Part shown: positions 37,748 through 52,700 of the stretch, piece by piece | Numbering within the stretch: the first letter of the stretch is position 1 | Layout of the letters: the number at the start of each line of letters is the position of its first letter | Source of the DNA: Shinisaurus crocodilurus | Lineage: Eukaryota; Chordata; Lepidosauria; Squamata; Shinisauridae | Reading direction: 5' to 3' | NCBI GenBank assembly: GCA_021292165.1 | Contig: CM037880.1 | Location: 137,456,564 to 137,520,563, forward strand | Length of the DNA stretch: 64,000 bases | Notes under the pieces: generated by a model | The model's database searches: none | Told to the model about the DNA's origin: nothing | What the model saw: only the letters and a program-made list of their open reading frames with translations | Position numbers and translations under genes: made by a program

Positions 37748-40700
37748 CACCTCTGTGGAAAATTTCTAGTAGCATTTATTTTACTCAGTACAGTAATACC
37801 TTGGATTGCAAGTAATTTGGTTTGAGAGCATTTTGCAAGACAAGCAAATTTTTAAATATTTATTTTAAAAAATTTGACTTAATATACAAGCGACGTCTTG
37901 CAATACAAGTACTGTAGTACGGCTTAAATTAAAAATCTCTGTACAAAATTTTTTTGGGGGAATTTTGTTTTGATATAAGAGTGTTTTGGATTACAAGTAC
38001 GTTTCCGGAACGAATTATGCTCTCCATCCAAGGCATGACTGTACTACAGATCTGCAAGCTGGTAAATTCTATGTACACAAAACTCTCCCTGCCCCCAGAC
38101 TATCCAATTAGCAGACTATGAGAAAGTATCTTCTTTCTCCTCAATCCCCCCACCCCACAGCTGCCGCCAGTGCATTATCTCTCACAGGCATTCTTCTCCC
38201 CTTCTGTCACGCATTTCACATTCTCACATGCATCACCCTCTTTCCATTTTTTCACTCATCCTCAGCAGACATGCTGCATCTTCCCCTTCCTCCCTGATGC
38301 ATGTGCTGTTTGTTATGAGGTCTCACCACAAGGATGATACAATATAGGTTTACCTGTCTCTCAACGTCCTGTTTTTTGCATGAAGAGAATCCACTTCCCA
38401 TATGGAACTGCCATTTCCAGCACATCGGTGACCCCATACCTCAATAGCAAGTGCTCCGTCTGCAATGAACTCCAGAAATTCTTCTGTTACGTTCACCACA
38501 TAATCCTAGAAAATTGGAATACTTACTGAAGTTTTACTGCAGAAAACTTCAAAGACATGATTTTTATCAGTTCTATGGTTAACGACAAAAAATTGAGTGT
38601 ATGTTCAACTGGCATTGGGAAAATAGGTCTTTGCGTTAATATCTCTCTTGGGCAGTAAAAGCTCCTAGAGGAGAGAAGCAATTCCACAAATCAGTTCACA
38701 TGCACTTATATGCAGTGCCATAAAGATTACAGGCAATGCTTACCAGATTTCTATTTTATATTCGTACATCTTTGAATTACATTACCATGTATAATCAAAA
38801 TATAATGTTTTGTGTTGAGGAATAGTGTTTAAGCCCCTATCCCACTGTGATGAAGCTGAACTTGACATGACAGCCTACCATACTAAAAAGCACAAAGCTC
38901 AACTTTCAGGGACCAGGAAGCACGCCAGGTTAGTCATCAGTCATTCTTACTGATGTGTAAGAATGACTGTCATTTCTCGCTGCTTTTAATGGTAACATTG
39001 TTTTTATTGGCCTGAAGTTTTATCCTACTGCTTTTAATTAAATGTTATTATATATGGATATTATATGTTTTATGATATGAACTATAAGCTGCCTTGAGAA
39101 AACTTTTGTTTTGAAAAGGCAGCACATAAATTCTTAAATAAATAAATTTTCATTCCCTTCATCTGACTCCATTTACCCTAACAGGGAGCGGCTGGTCACT
39201 CTTTTTCTCTGACCAGGTCCTCTGAAGGAGTGAACTGTGTGTATTCTGCCTGCCCTCCTCTTTCCACTGGGATTCACAATTGAAATGCTACTAGTCTTTA
39301 GTACCAGCAGCAGGTTACACAATTCCTGTGTTTGATGTTGCTAATGACTTGCAGGACTCTGATTGACCTATGGCACTGGGGACGTGGAGGTCTTGTATCT
39401 CAGGTGGTGCGAGGTTTTAGGCTTAAGAAAGGTGAACTGGAGATCTGTTGTTCACTTCCCTGATGCCTGCCTGGGAGATGCATGGAACAGTCCAACATAC
39501 AGGCAGCCTAAAAACCATGGTGGTGACTTGATCCTGGATTCTTTGATATACCTTGCACAAAGAACTTTTGCAAATCTTTTCTGTCCTGTCTAGTAGTACA
39601 TCCAAGCCCAACAAAAAATGAGATACTTTAAGTAATGCTTTGTTTGGTTTATTGATACACACACACTCCCGCTTGGATCTTCCTGTCAGTGGGAACGGTT
39701 AAACAAAACCACAGACCTCCGTCCCTGGTTTGTTTATCGTTATGTGCGTACTGGGAACTCTAGACTTATCTCACCCCAGACAAACCAGTCATGATTTGTT
39801 GTTGTCTTATAACTCTGGCTCGTCTGGGGAGAAACAAACCAGAATTCCCAGTTCACATGTAATCATAAGCAAACCACAGAAAGAAGGTCCATGGTTTGTT
39901 TAGCCACTCCTGCTTGCAGAAGGGACCAAGCAGGACTGATTTGGAAGCATGCACCAGTCTGCTGCTTCAGCACAGTAAGCCAGGGTTCCCCCAGAACATC
40001 CAAACTGGGCCACTATGCAATATATACAATTTTCACTGAAATATATGTCCATGATACTCTAAACAAAAAAATAAGAATAATTACCCTACAATGAGAGAAA
40101 GTCACTGTAAACTGGGCATCCTTGCTCAGAGGTGAAGGCACATCTGGATCTACAACTGGGGCTGCAACCGTTGACTCACATTGATCCCAGAAGGTATATT
40201 GACAAAACACAAAGTTTGAGAGATTCAATGGTAGTCCTGTTGCTTCTTTAATTTTTACCTGGAAAATAGTAAAACAAATTCAGTATGTTGACATATGTAT
40301 AGTAATATCTGTTTCTAAATAGAATATTATGTTACAAAATATATTTATTAAATGTATTGCATATATTGAGAGGTTAATTGTTTATTTAAAACATCAGTGT
40401 ATATCAATTGACTAAGAAATAATCCCTGTCCAGATATGTGTATTGCTAGACTAGCACTGAATTCTTAACCGGCTGCAAATTATCCAGCCCCAATACTTAA
40501 ACAAACATCTTACATCTTTTAAATGAGGGCTAATTTGGTTGACTTTACTCGCGAAACAGCAGCTTTTCTAAAACTGCTATCCAAGGTAATGATTGTGGTA
40601 TGAACACAGGCCCACTAAAGACAAACCAAGATCTCTGAAGGTTCATGCCAATTCAATGGACCACTGCCAGAGGCATTTCCTATTGCAGTATAGTAAGACA

Positions 40701-43700
40701 TGCAAATGGTTCAGAATATTGTATTGCTAAAATATTTGTCCTTTTAAAATATGAGTGTATACACTGTTTTGCCCTAACCCTGCAGGTGAGCTTTTTTGGC
40801 CTGTGAATAATTTCTCCATTGTTGTCCATGATTTCTAAGCTTCCACTTTCACTGGAGTTTTCAGAAGAGTCATCTCCTTCCACTACACGTTCTGGGACAG
40901 CACCAGTGACACGCATCACCTCAACATGCAGACGCCCTGCAACCTGCATTACAAAAATATTAATATTTAAAACCTTGGGGCACTGCATAACATCAGTTAT
41001 CCAGATACATACATACATATAACTGTACCTTCAGCAACTGAATAGAAGAAAAAGATGCATACAAAAATTGCAGGTTAGATACTGACTGGGTTCGCACGAG
41101 ATGGCCCTATTTTTAGGCAAGAAGCCACTTTGACAACCCATGGCTTGTTCTAGGGGTTGTTGAACCCACGATGGATTGTCGTGTCATCCGAACCTGGGAG
41201 ACCGATCCCATCATGGGTTGTGGGAAGCAGCAAGCAAGCCGCTTGGCAAGAGAAGCAAAAATCCCTTGTTGCTCTTGGAAATCTTGTCCGTGCCGCTGCC
41301 AGTAGCAGCTGCTCCACCTATGCCCAAGTGGCACTATGGAATTGCTCTTTCACAGGTGTGCACTGACTCATTACCATTTAAAAAAAATTTGGGATGGCAG
41401 AAATGTACGCAATTCAAGTATATATATATATATATATATTGGGGTGTGTATCTTTTGCAGGTGCACACTTATGGCAGCCTGAAATGTAGATTCTTGCCTG
41501 GCTAATGCCCTGTTAAAGTGTTTGCTGTCAAAGTGCAGTAGGTAACATCCATGGACATTGACCAAGCGAGGCTGCATATAGGTTACTTTGTGCACACTTG
41601 ACAGCTGTTAACTGACGAGCTATCAATTGAAAAGCAAAGTGGCAAAGGGTTTTTTGTCCCCAAAGGGGGTGGTAGTGTGATACTCTAGCTTTTAATTATT
41701 GCCTTGACAGTTCTCAGTGCCCTCCACCTTTTCCACACTTCCCTGAGCCTCTAGGATCCAGAAAGGGGAGATCTACATCCCACCCCCTTTTCGTGAGCAT
41801 TTACTTTTGACAACTGTCAAAAGAAAGGGTTCTTTTTTTTTCTTTTTTCTTTTTTTTTTAAAGTTATCTGGCAAATTTGAGCATATATATATATATATAT
41901 ATATGGACAGGGAAACATATGCAGATTTCATGGCTGCATATTTCCCTGTCGAAAAAATGCTCAAATTTGCCAGATAGGTATTTTTTGTTTGTTTGTTTGT
42001 TTGGTTGGTTGGTTTTTTAAAAAACCCTTTCTTTTGACAGGTGTCAAAAGTAAATGCTTGCTAAAAGGGGTTGTGATGTAGATCCCCCCTTTCTGAAATA
42101 CCTAAAGGCATGGGGAAGTGTGGAAAAGGTGGTGGGCACTGTGAACTGTCAGGGCAGTACAGTCATGCCTTGGATTGAGAGCCTAATTCGTTCTGGAAAC
42201 GTGCTTGTAATCCAAAACACTCTTATATCAAAACAAAATCCCCCCCCAAATTTGTACAGAGATTTTTAATTTAAGCTGTACTACAGTACTTGTATTGCAA
42301 GACGTCGCTTGTATATCAAGTAAAAAAAAATTAAATATTTAAAAATTTGCTTGTCTTGCAAAACGCTCTCAAACCAAGTTACTTGCAATCCAAGGTATTA
42401 CTGTACTTAAAAACTAGAAGATCACTGCTAAAGGGGAGATATACTCACCACCCCCTTTCGGTGCAAAAACCCCTTGAGCAGTTTGCTTTTCAATTACAGC
42501 TTGCCAATTTACAAATGTCAAGTGACAGTCACTCCAAAGTGCCACTTCGGCATTGGTGGAGCGGCTGTCACTGGCAGCAGCACCGGGCTCCAGAAAAAAC
42601 AAACTGGCGGGAAAAAAATGGGGTCGCAATTGCAGCGGGGGGACGGGGGACAAGTTGGGTTCTGCCACGCAGGACCCTGGAATACAGGCTGGAGGACCGG
42701 GCAGGGGGAGGTGGGGGAGAACAACCCACAGGAAGTCCTATCACCTGTCAGACGCACCATGTGTTGCTCTGCAAACAGCCCACACTGCGTAGTTTATCCA
42801 CAGAGTGGGTTGTCGATTAGTGCGAACTCGCCCATTATCATTCTCAAAACAGTCTCAGAACAAACAAGATGCTACAGAGGTTTACCTGAATCAGAGCTCT
42901 ATATCTAATGTCTAATATCTAATCAGAGCCAGTGTGGGGTAGTGGTGAGAGTGTTGGACTGGGACTTGAGAGATCCGGGTTCTAGTCCCCGCTCGGCCAT
43001 GAAACTCACTGGGTGACTTTGGGCCAGTCACTGACTCTCAGCCTAACCTACCTCACAGGGTTGTTGTGAGGATAAAATGGAGAGGAGGAGGAGGATTATG
43101 TAAGCCGCCTTGGGTTCCTTGAAGGAAAAAAGGCGGGGTATAAATATAATAAATAAATAAATAAACTACTAAAATTCCAATTTGCTTACTCAACTGTCAC
43201 CAACATTTACATATTTAGAAATAAAGTGGAAGTTACTGCTGGTTCTTTTCAATAGTCTTCTATGTAGTCACCAGCCTTTCCCTTTGATCTGGCCTCTATA
43301 TTTAGCATGCTGGAGCCCTATTTGGAGATTCAAGTGAACTGCAGCCAAACGTGAAATTCAGTGGTTTGGCCAGCCTCAACATTTTCTGTGCATGTCCATT
43401 CTGCTTTGTTTATCTGAGCGGCACAAAAATCCTCTTGTCCCTAGGCTCTGTGTGATTTTACCACCTTTTATCATTGGTCATCAACGTATTCTCTATGTCA
43501 TTCTTTCCTTCAAACCATATGCTTTGTGTTCCCCCTACCCATGGCTAGCAGAGACTGAAATCAGCAGCACTGAAAATAAGAGACAGAGCAGACACCAAAT
43601 AGCAACAACCCAGTTGTTCTGTGTGTAACATAGGCCCTTCTTCCAGCAAAGTTTTACCTTCACAAGCAAAATACAGTAAGTATCAAAACTTAACCTTACC

Positions 43701-46700
43701 TCCCCCTGCTGGCTAATTATTGGCACTGCATACTGAAGTTTAACATCACAGAAAAGGCACTCCAAAAAGACATTCGCTACACCAATTAAATTGTGATTTT
43801 CTTGTGCTTCATAGAAAGGATCACCTCTTTTTCCAGTGAGTCTCTTCATCTATTTTTTTAATAATAAAAAAGACAACTGTAACTTTAAAAGTATAAATGA
43901 TTTAACACAGCGATTTTTGAAGGGAGGGTTGCCCAAACTCCCTGCAGAGTAGGCAGGAACCAAACAATTACTAAGATAGGCTGGCACCACCCCTTACGTC
44001 CACCTCAACTGAGCCAGGGAACTCTCAGAGCTTACAGGACACTCTTGAGGCTTAGAGACTAGGGGTTCAGCTTCACCCCACCCTATTCCCAAGTCTCAAG
44101 CCTGAAATGTTAAACAATAGCAAGTAACCAAGCACAAGAGTTAGTACTAAGGCTTGTTTGGAAGGAAGCACACACAACTCTGGAAGTAGGTACTAAGTTT
44201 ATTTACATAGGGGAAGGGGGAAGGGAATAAAAAGTTATACAAAACCAGAGTAACCCTTGGGAATAGCACTTCAGACAAGAAAATAACAAAAAAAAACCTA
44301 CATCTGCCCTATACATTACCTAGGTATGGGTCTTTCAATAGGACAGGATCTAACCCAGGATCCAAAGAATCACAAGCCCGAGGGCAAGTTGAAGCATAAA
44401 AGGACAAATAGGTGGCTCTAAGCTCCCTCTTTTTATGTTCAAGCCCCTGACAACTCAAGGGAGATCTTAGTTAGCCAATCACAGGCTGACTGAAGCAGCA
44501 TACCCAAACCCCATAGGGGAGGGTGAAAGTTCCCACAGAAATGCAGCTGAGATCATTCAATTCAGTTAACTGAGCCTTACTCTGGCCTTGAGTGCCAGGG
44601 GCATCTCGAGATAAAAGACACATACAGTCATGTGAAAAAGAAAGTACACCCTTCTCGAGTTCCATGGTTCCACGTATCAGGACAGAAGAAAAATCATCGG
44701 GCCCATAGCAGGTCTCAAAATTAGGTAAAGACAACCTCAGATGAACAACAACACATGACAGAGTACACCATGGCATTATTTATTGTATAGAAATACAGCC
44801 AGAATGGAGAAGCCATGTGGGAAAAACTAAGTACAGTAATACCTTGGATTGCAAGCATAATTCGTTCCGGAACCGTGCTTGTAATCCAAAACACTCTTAT
44901 ATCAAAGCGAGTCTCTGGCGGGCGTGAGCGGGGCCGATTTCGGCCCGCTACACCCGCTCGAGGCGAGCGGTTACATCCCTACGTTGTCTTTACCTAATTT
45001 TGAGACCTGCTACGAGCCCAATGATTTTTCTTCTGCCCTGATACGTGGAACCATGGAACTCGAGTAGGGTGTACTTTCTTTTTCACATGACTGTAGGTGG
45101 TTGCAACACTAAATGCCACTTCAGCCTGGCCAAATGGAGTTGGACACACAGTTAGAGCACAAAAAGAAAATGGAGTTCTTGGCACGATTCAACATTGATG
45201 TGTATCTATGGAATAATTATGAGCTACATCCTATAATGTCATATTCAACCCCCCAATTAATCACTGTACAACATATCTAAACAGAGCAAGTGAGATAACG
45301 GGGAAAAGCAGTGGGGTATGTACAGCACTAGGAATGGAGTTTATAAGAGGAGAAGAACACTCTAAAAAACAGAACTTTCCATGTCGTGTTACATGTGTTG
45401 AAACCTAACCATTATGAGGACCAGAAGTTTACCCCTCTTTAAAAAAAAAGGCTGCAGACCTTTTAAGAATCCCTATTCTTTTGTGCATAGAAGACCCAAA
45501 GTAAAATTATGTATGTGTGAAACAGCAAAAACAAAAACCCACCTGCCATACTTGTTTTTGATTCCAGCAATACGTACTACATTATATAAAGTAATATGTT
45601 GACCATCATGTCCAATGAAATAACATTTCACATTTAAACAAACGTATTGCTGAAACCTGGTAAGAGCTCTTATCCATTCATTTAAAATAGCAGGACACTC
45701 TGACTGGGTTCAGACAACACAATAATCCACACTCGCTCTTGCCGAACCACCGCCAGTAATAGCCACTCCATCAAGAGGTGAGCAGAGTGGGAAACATACA
45801 AGGAAATTGACAAGATGAGGCTGCATATAGGCTAATTTGCACAGTTGGGAAGGACCAGGGAGAAATAATAGTAAGAGAAAAAGGGACCCCGTAGCGCAAT
45901 CCAGAAGCACAGAAAATAGGGGGGGGGGAGGTGAATGGAGTAAGTACACCAATGTGGGGTGGACAATATCTCCCCCTCGGCAATGTAATCTTCTTGCTTT
46001 TATGTGTTGAATTAACACTTCTCAGTGTCCTCCACCTTTTCAACACTTCCCTGAGTCTCCAGCTAGTCCAGAAAGAGGAGTTATTAACTCCCCCACCTTT
46101 TCACGGTGGGACTAAAGTGTCAGTTCAACACTTAAAAGTAAGAGGATTACATTGCCAAGTAGGAGATATTGTCCCCCACCCTTTCGTGTACTTACTGCTC
46201 TCGCCTTTTGCCCCCATATTCAGTGCTTCTGAATTGCACTTCTGGATCCCTCCTTTCTCTTACTATTATTTCTCACCCGGTCCTTCACAACTGTGTGCAG
46301 ATTACTATATATGCTGCCTCATCGTGTCAGTTTCCTTGTATGCTACCTACTCCACTGCAGCATTCTCATTGACAGCTGCAACATACAAGGACATTGACCA
46401 GGCAAAGCTACGCATATTGGACAGGCACAAGTGCGCTCCTGTGTACTTGTGAAAGAATGGGAAAAATATAAAAAATTACGAACAGGTTTGTGTACTCTGG
46501 AAAACAAAGGTGGGGAACAAAAATGGGTAGTGATTCGAATGGGCAGGGGGCCTGGGTGAGGAGACAATATGGGTTCTGCTGCAAAGGTACCTGGGCTACA
46601 TGCTGGAGCTGGCTGAAAGACTGAGGGGGAACAAGCAGGAGAACAAGCCACAGCAAGCCCGATTATCAGTTGGGCATATTGTGGGTTGTTCAGCAAACAA

Positions 46701-49700
46701 ACAACCCACTGTTGCTTATTCGCAGGGTGGCTTAGCGTGACATGCAAACTCGTCCACTGTTGATATGCTCTGAAAGGACAGATCATGGAAAAATCTAACA
46801 CTTAGTCAACATAGTCTGCTCTCAAATGTGTACATGAACATTAAACTAAAGCAACAGACTAGGCTAATAATACAACTGAATGTGGCAGTGGAGCCTGACA
46901 AAGAGATTTCCTCAAAAACAGGTAACTGTGGTATGTGGGGTTTATAGGCACACACTCCTTTCATTAAAAACAGTATTGGGGAGAAACATTTTGGCCACAT
47001 TGAAAAAATGAAGTTCAATACCTCATGGACTTTCTCCTTCCATTCCTGATACAGATCTCTCATGTCAATTAATTTGTTCTCTAGCTTTTCAATGGTCCAC
47101 ACCTGAGTTCCTTTTCCTTTTCTTCTTACTTGAATAGCTGGTTCACTTACTATTGCACCTCTCTGGATAAAGACAAAGTAACTTAAATGGTAAAAAATAT
47201 AGTATTTAGTTATACTATTTCAGGTTTTCAAAGTTATATTCAAGAGTACTGTGTTTTGCATACCTTAATAATTCTTTCTATACTCGATTCACCCTTCTGT
47301 GTTTTCAAAATTATTCACATGTAATAATTGTGGCTGAGGGTAGTTTTATTTAGACTCATGTAAGATTGAAAATACACATCTTCCTTAATTAAGTACTCTT
47401 AACTACATATACCGGTATTTGTCTAAAAAGAATGAGGTGACCCAAACATGCAGGCAGGCACATAGTACTTCTAACAGCTTCAGACACAGGCATTCCTTGT
47501 GTGGCCATATCAAAAAAACCCTGCATACAAAAAGCTAGCATGGCTTTCTATGTTCAGCAACATGAAAGTACCCTAGTTCAAACAAATCATATCTGATACA
47601 GAGATGGTACTGGCCTGTTAGAGCAGTATCATGTGTATGTCACTTGAAGCTCAGGTGGCCTCAGTGGCTAGGAGTGTCTTTTACCGGTTTCAGCTTGTTT
47701 ACCAGCTACAATGGTTTCTGGACTGGGATAGTCTGGCCACAGTGGTTCATGCTCTGGTAACCTCCCAAATGGATTAGTGTAATGCATTGTATGTGGATCT
47801 GCTCTTGAGGATGACATGGAAGCTTCCACTAGTGCAAAGTATGGTGGCCAGAACAGTAACTGGTAGAGCCAGTTGGATTCTTATTACACCAGTTCTGAAG
47901 GAGCTGCACTGGCTGCCTATTTGCTTCAGAGCCCAATTCAAGTTGCTGCCGCTTACCTTTAAAGCTGTAAATGGCTTGGCACCCAAATATTTGCAAAAGC
48001 ATCTCTCCCTAAACCAGACTGCCCATGTCCTAAGATCATCAGGGGAGGCTCTTCTCCAAGTGCCTTTGGTACATTATGTGTCAGCAAGGGAGAGAGAGCC
48101 TTCTTGGCTGTAGCGCCACGACTATGGAATACGTTCCCCATGGAGATGTGACTGCAATTGTTTAGGTTCCAGCTGAAAACCTTTTTTGTTTACCCAGGCA
48201 TTTTAATCAGTTGTTTTTGTCTATTGTATTGTATTTGTTGCCTTCTTTGTTTAAAATGTACGGATCAGCCCTTAGTTTTATTATATTATAATTTTGATAG
48301 ATAAAATTTACTCAGTATAAAACTAAAAATCACAACTGTTCGGGGACACATCAAGATGGCACAATTATAAATGTCTTGTTTTCATTGTATGTGTTCAGGC
48401 ATTGTACAAGCTTACTGATACAGGAAGATTAGAGAAGCTATATTTATTCTGTGCTTACAACTACTCTCATTTAAGTGCCATTTTCTCACTCACTTGCTGA
48501 CACACCTCTAAAGTCTATTTCTGTACCCATATGACTTTGCATCTTTCAAGGACTTATACAAAATAATTTAATTCATCAAATTTCTTACCTTCCTATTGGC
48601 ACTCAGGTTAGCAGCAGGGATTTGTAGTGTGACCTGATAATCTGTTAGCTTGCTCATCTCTTCAGCCAAGAAGTTTGCCTCTCTCACTAGTGTATTGGCT
48701 TTAACTATCTGTTCTCTTAGTTTTGCCAGGCTCTGCCGAAATAACTCATCCCTACAGTGCGGGGAGGGGGGGATGGAAAAATGTAAAGGGGGAAAAAACA
48801 TTTCTATTAATAAGTTACTATTAATAAGTTCTATCAATGTCACTTTTTTACCAAAAAAAGTTTGGTAAAACTTTTGGTTTAGAGTTTTGAGAAAAAGTCT
48901 AGAATAAATATGACCAAATTTTTCAATAAGAGACCATAATCATAGAATCAAAATCATAGTTGCAAGGAGTCAAAGGACGCATCCTGTTTTTTAAATGCAA
49001 GCCAAGGCTATCTAGAATATGTTGCTCAGGAACAAAATGAATCCCATCACATGATAATCCACTTTTATAGGCATACTGAGGCAAGTTATATATAAGCCAT
49101 GATGAAACAAACAAACTCTCAGTAGAGCTGTAATGTGCTTCTTTTAATATACTAAAACATCCAGCATAGGGCTTGATTAGACAAGTGCTTTTTCCAAGGT
49201 AATTCACCTTCACCTTTCTTCAACTTTTATATACCTAGCTAATGGGCACACCCAAAGTTTAAGTAGCAGATACAGTGTCTGAAATTGTGAGGATGATCAG
49301 GAGCTCTCACCTCTGTCATGTCATAAGAATAAATGCACAGCCTTCAGTACTGAAATAGTCATCTTATATACTTTGACGCATACCCCATAATGGTGCCACA
49401 CATGCTAAAAAGACCCCAAGATAGCAACACTGACTGCCTGGTTTTGATAAGGCTATGATTCCAACTGTTCAAAACCTAGCCCCATAAGCCAGACTTGAGC
49501 AAAAATGTCGCAGCTATAGTAGGCTATGATTTTCTGCATGTTTAAGTAAACTAAAAGGGTAGTTTAATTAATGGGTACAACCATCCCAAATTAACACACC
49601 TGTAGATCATGAGCTATATAAATACACCCTCCATCTGACTGAGATAGATTAGGACCGCTTCCCCAACCTGGTGCCCTCCATATGTTTTGGATTACAACTC

Positions 49701-52700
49701 CCATCAGCTCATGTCTACATGGTCAAGGATGATGGGAGTTTGTAATATAAAACATTTGAAGGGTATCAGGTTGAGGAAGACGGGATTTTGTACATGCTTC
49801 ATGCACAACTAGCAGCTGTAGGCAATATTATTCTTTTTCTTCCTCTTATCTAAGTGTGAGGAAGTAAAAGGAATCCAGGTTGACGGTTTGAATTTAATTA
49901 ATGTTTAATATACTATTAGGAAAGTTGCTAGGATCATGCAGACAAGCCAGGTACTCCCTGAAGTTCAAGGCAGCTCATTCTGAGCTTCACATCAAAGATA
50001 TTTTAAAGGAAAAAGAAGTCTGAATTTTTAAAAGCCCCTCCCCCCTAAGATGTCCATAATTGTGACTTGCTATCTTCTACAACAGACTGAAAATGCTGGG
50101 CTTCGATATAAGCCCACATTATGAAATTAGGAAGCAAGTACATCCATGCTCACAGAGAGAATTCCTGACAAAAAAGGGTTTCCTGGGATTCTGAATGGCT
50201 TTCCCACAAGTAGATATTCTCATGAATAAACCCTCAGACTGCTCATGGTGGCAGGTTAGGCGGCTTCCAGATGTGTAAAGCAGATGTACACAATGAAGTT
50301 GTACCTTGTACCACAATGAGGAAAATGCTGAGGATGTCCTCCACCAGCAAATTTACGTGTTGAGGGTATACGTGAGCTATACAAGTTCAGTGAGAGGCAG
50401 AAAGACATGTCTGCAGAAAGACAGAGTAGGGGTTGTATGGCATAGCAGCAACTAGGCCATACTGAGCCAAACACTACAGTATACTTTACAGTTGTCTCCA
50501 ATACAGAAAGAGAGAGAAAAGATTAAAGCCATTTTGCACAAATGCACCGGTCTCTACTTGTTTACATCTACATTAATCTTGGCATTAGACAATACACACA
50601 GCTAAATCTTGGAATCATTTGAAGAAAATGCAAGTGCACTGCAGTATTATCAGCAAGTAGAGCTTCATGTAACAGTGTTGATTTGTAACTCACACATCTA
50701 TCTCCTGACTTAAGACCCAAATTTCTGCAAGCTTTCGAAAATAAGACTCATTGTTATGTACTCTATATTCAGAAGATTCTACCTGTATCCATAGGTCTAG
50801 AAAAAGCATATTTGAAAAGCTGAAACATTTCTTCTCCCACTTTCCATAGAAAGTCATATAAGTTTCGGAAGTGAGTGGAATTCTATTAATAGTCGTCACT
50901 TTTTAAGAGTACTGAAAAGGAAAAAAAGTGGGAGAAGAAAACTACTATTGTTTGAATCATTTATCAGAACCCTTTACCACAATGCCATCTTATGATTATC
51001 TGTGGGCGGTATCCAGTGTAGCTGCTGCTCTATAAATGGAAGGTGTTTCTGTTCGTAGAAGGACACTCCTTCCATTGATGGAAGCTCCTTCTAACTCATA
51101 GAGCAGCAATGATAGATGCTGCCCTATAAAAAAAATCAACATAAAGAATGAGACGCAAAACTTTTTATTGCAGCAAATCAGATGCAAGACCAGCTTCCAG
51201 AGCTTGCATCAAAGTTTATAGTGTTTATAGACACAAATAAATCAGATAGCTTAGGCAGAGGCTATCAGCACATTGCTTTGTTCAAGAGAAAGTTCCAAGG
51301 CTAGAATCCACACAGAGTCACAATCATAGTTCAAGTCCAGCAAGAGATTCCAAGTTGGGATCTCAATGGTACAGAATTCAAGGCAGACATGGATGCAGGA
51401 GTCACAAAAAGTCCAGGCAAGGAAGTATTCCAGGCAATTAAGACCTTGTTCCCAGCAAAGGCTCTTTGGTCTCTGCACCGGCTTAAATATTCAATTTATT
51501 ATGAATTGAATAAATAAATAATAATAAATACAAGGGAGGGGCTGCTAGAGCTCCCCTTCGGATGTTCTATCCTGACAGGGGAATCTGGCCCATAAGCGAG
51601 CACTACATCTGAGAAGGCATTTCTGTTCTGCCCTCTTTAGTTGACGCCTTAGCCTGGGTGACACCCTCGAGCCTCCCTCCCCTGCAGAATCTTCCCCCTC
51701 ATCAGTTCTCACAATCCCAGCTGTAAATCAGAGGTCTCACTCAAGAACAAATCATGCAGCTGTGGCTGGTCGGGAGTATCACCTTCCTTCAGGCTGCAAT
51801 CAGATGGGAAGCTAGGCAGAGCTAAGCTACCAGGCACTGAGCTTCCCACAACCACACTGGGTTCTAAATTGTCCTGCTCTAACTCTGAATCAGACTCTGG
51901 CTCCAAAGCCATAAGCCCAACAGTGGCACTTGGGCTAGGCCCGACAGGTATCTGTTTTGAGCTCTATTTCATACCAGCCTCTTTGAATGGCTTATACCAG
52001 CATGTTATCTTCCTACTGACAGAAAATTGTTCCTTCAAACACTGAGGTCTCAATCAAATCCTACTGCAGGTACAGAAGGATACCCATAGGGCATAACTGG
52101 GTCCAATTCTCCCCACTTGGCACATGTATATAAGCAAGCATGCAGGTATTGCATCAGGCCATTACAGAGAATAATAAATGTGCATGCAGCTCCCAATTTC
52201 CATTCAGCTGTCCCGTCTGCTTGGTCAAGGAATGCAACATCCATGTGCACCATTAAGCCCTATAGCAATTCTGCCACACACAAGCACTTTGCCTGTAGTA
52301 GCACAGGATCAGGCCTTTAGACAGGTCTATATTTCTAAATTCTTATTTCTCTTCTTTAATTTTTTTTTTGCATAATTAAAGTATATGATTTAGTCTGTGC
52401 AACTTATATTTTATACCTGCACAATTAATGAGTGAAGAAACCACTTCAAGACAACCACACCTCTTTACAGTGATGAACCCAATAGTGGTTATTTTGTTAG
52501 GATTTAACCTACAACATTTGTTCTATTCTTCCCAGCCAAGGAAACTTCCAAAATAAATTCCTAGAACCAAACAGATCCCTGGAGCTAAACTGCAAAATAA
52601 GACTTTTATAATTATCAGTACATGGTGCGGAAATTATGAGGATAGGACCAAAGCAGGCATAGCCACTTGGTAAATAGGATTACATTCTAGTTGCAGTAGG

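Noticed and set aside
42347..42908. Three overlapping plus-strand frames as a gene
   Set aside because: They fall in the right arm of the foldback element and have no recognisable domain or conserved frame.
43849..43851. ATG at the start of exon w11 as an internal promoter/start
   Set aside because: A good splice acceptor precedes it and the frame joins exon w10; no promoter features seen.
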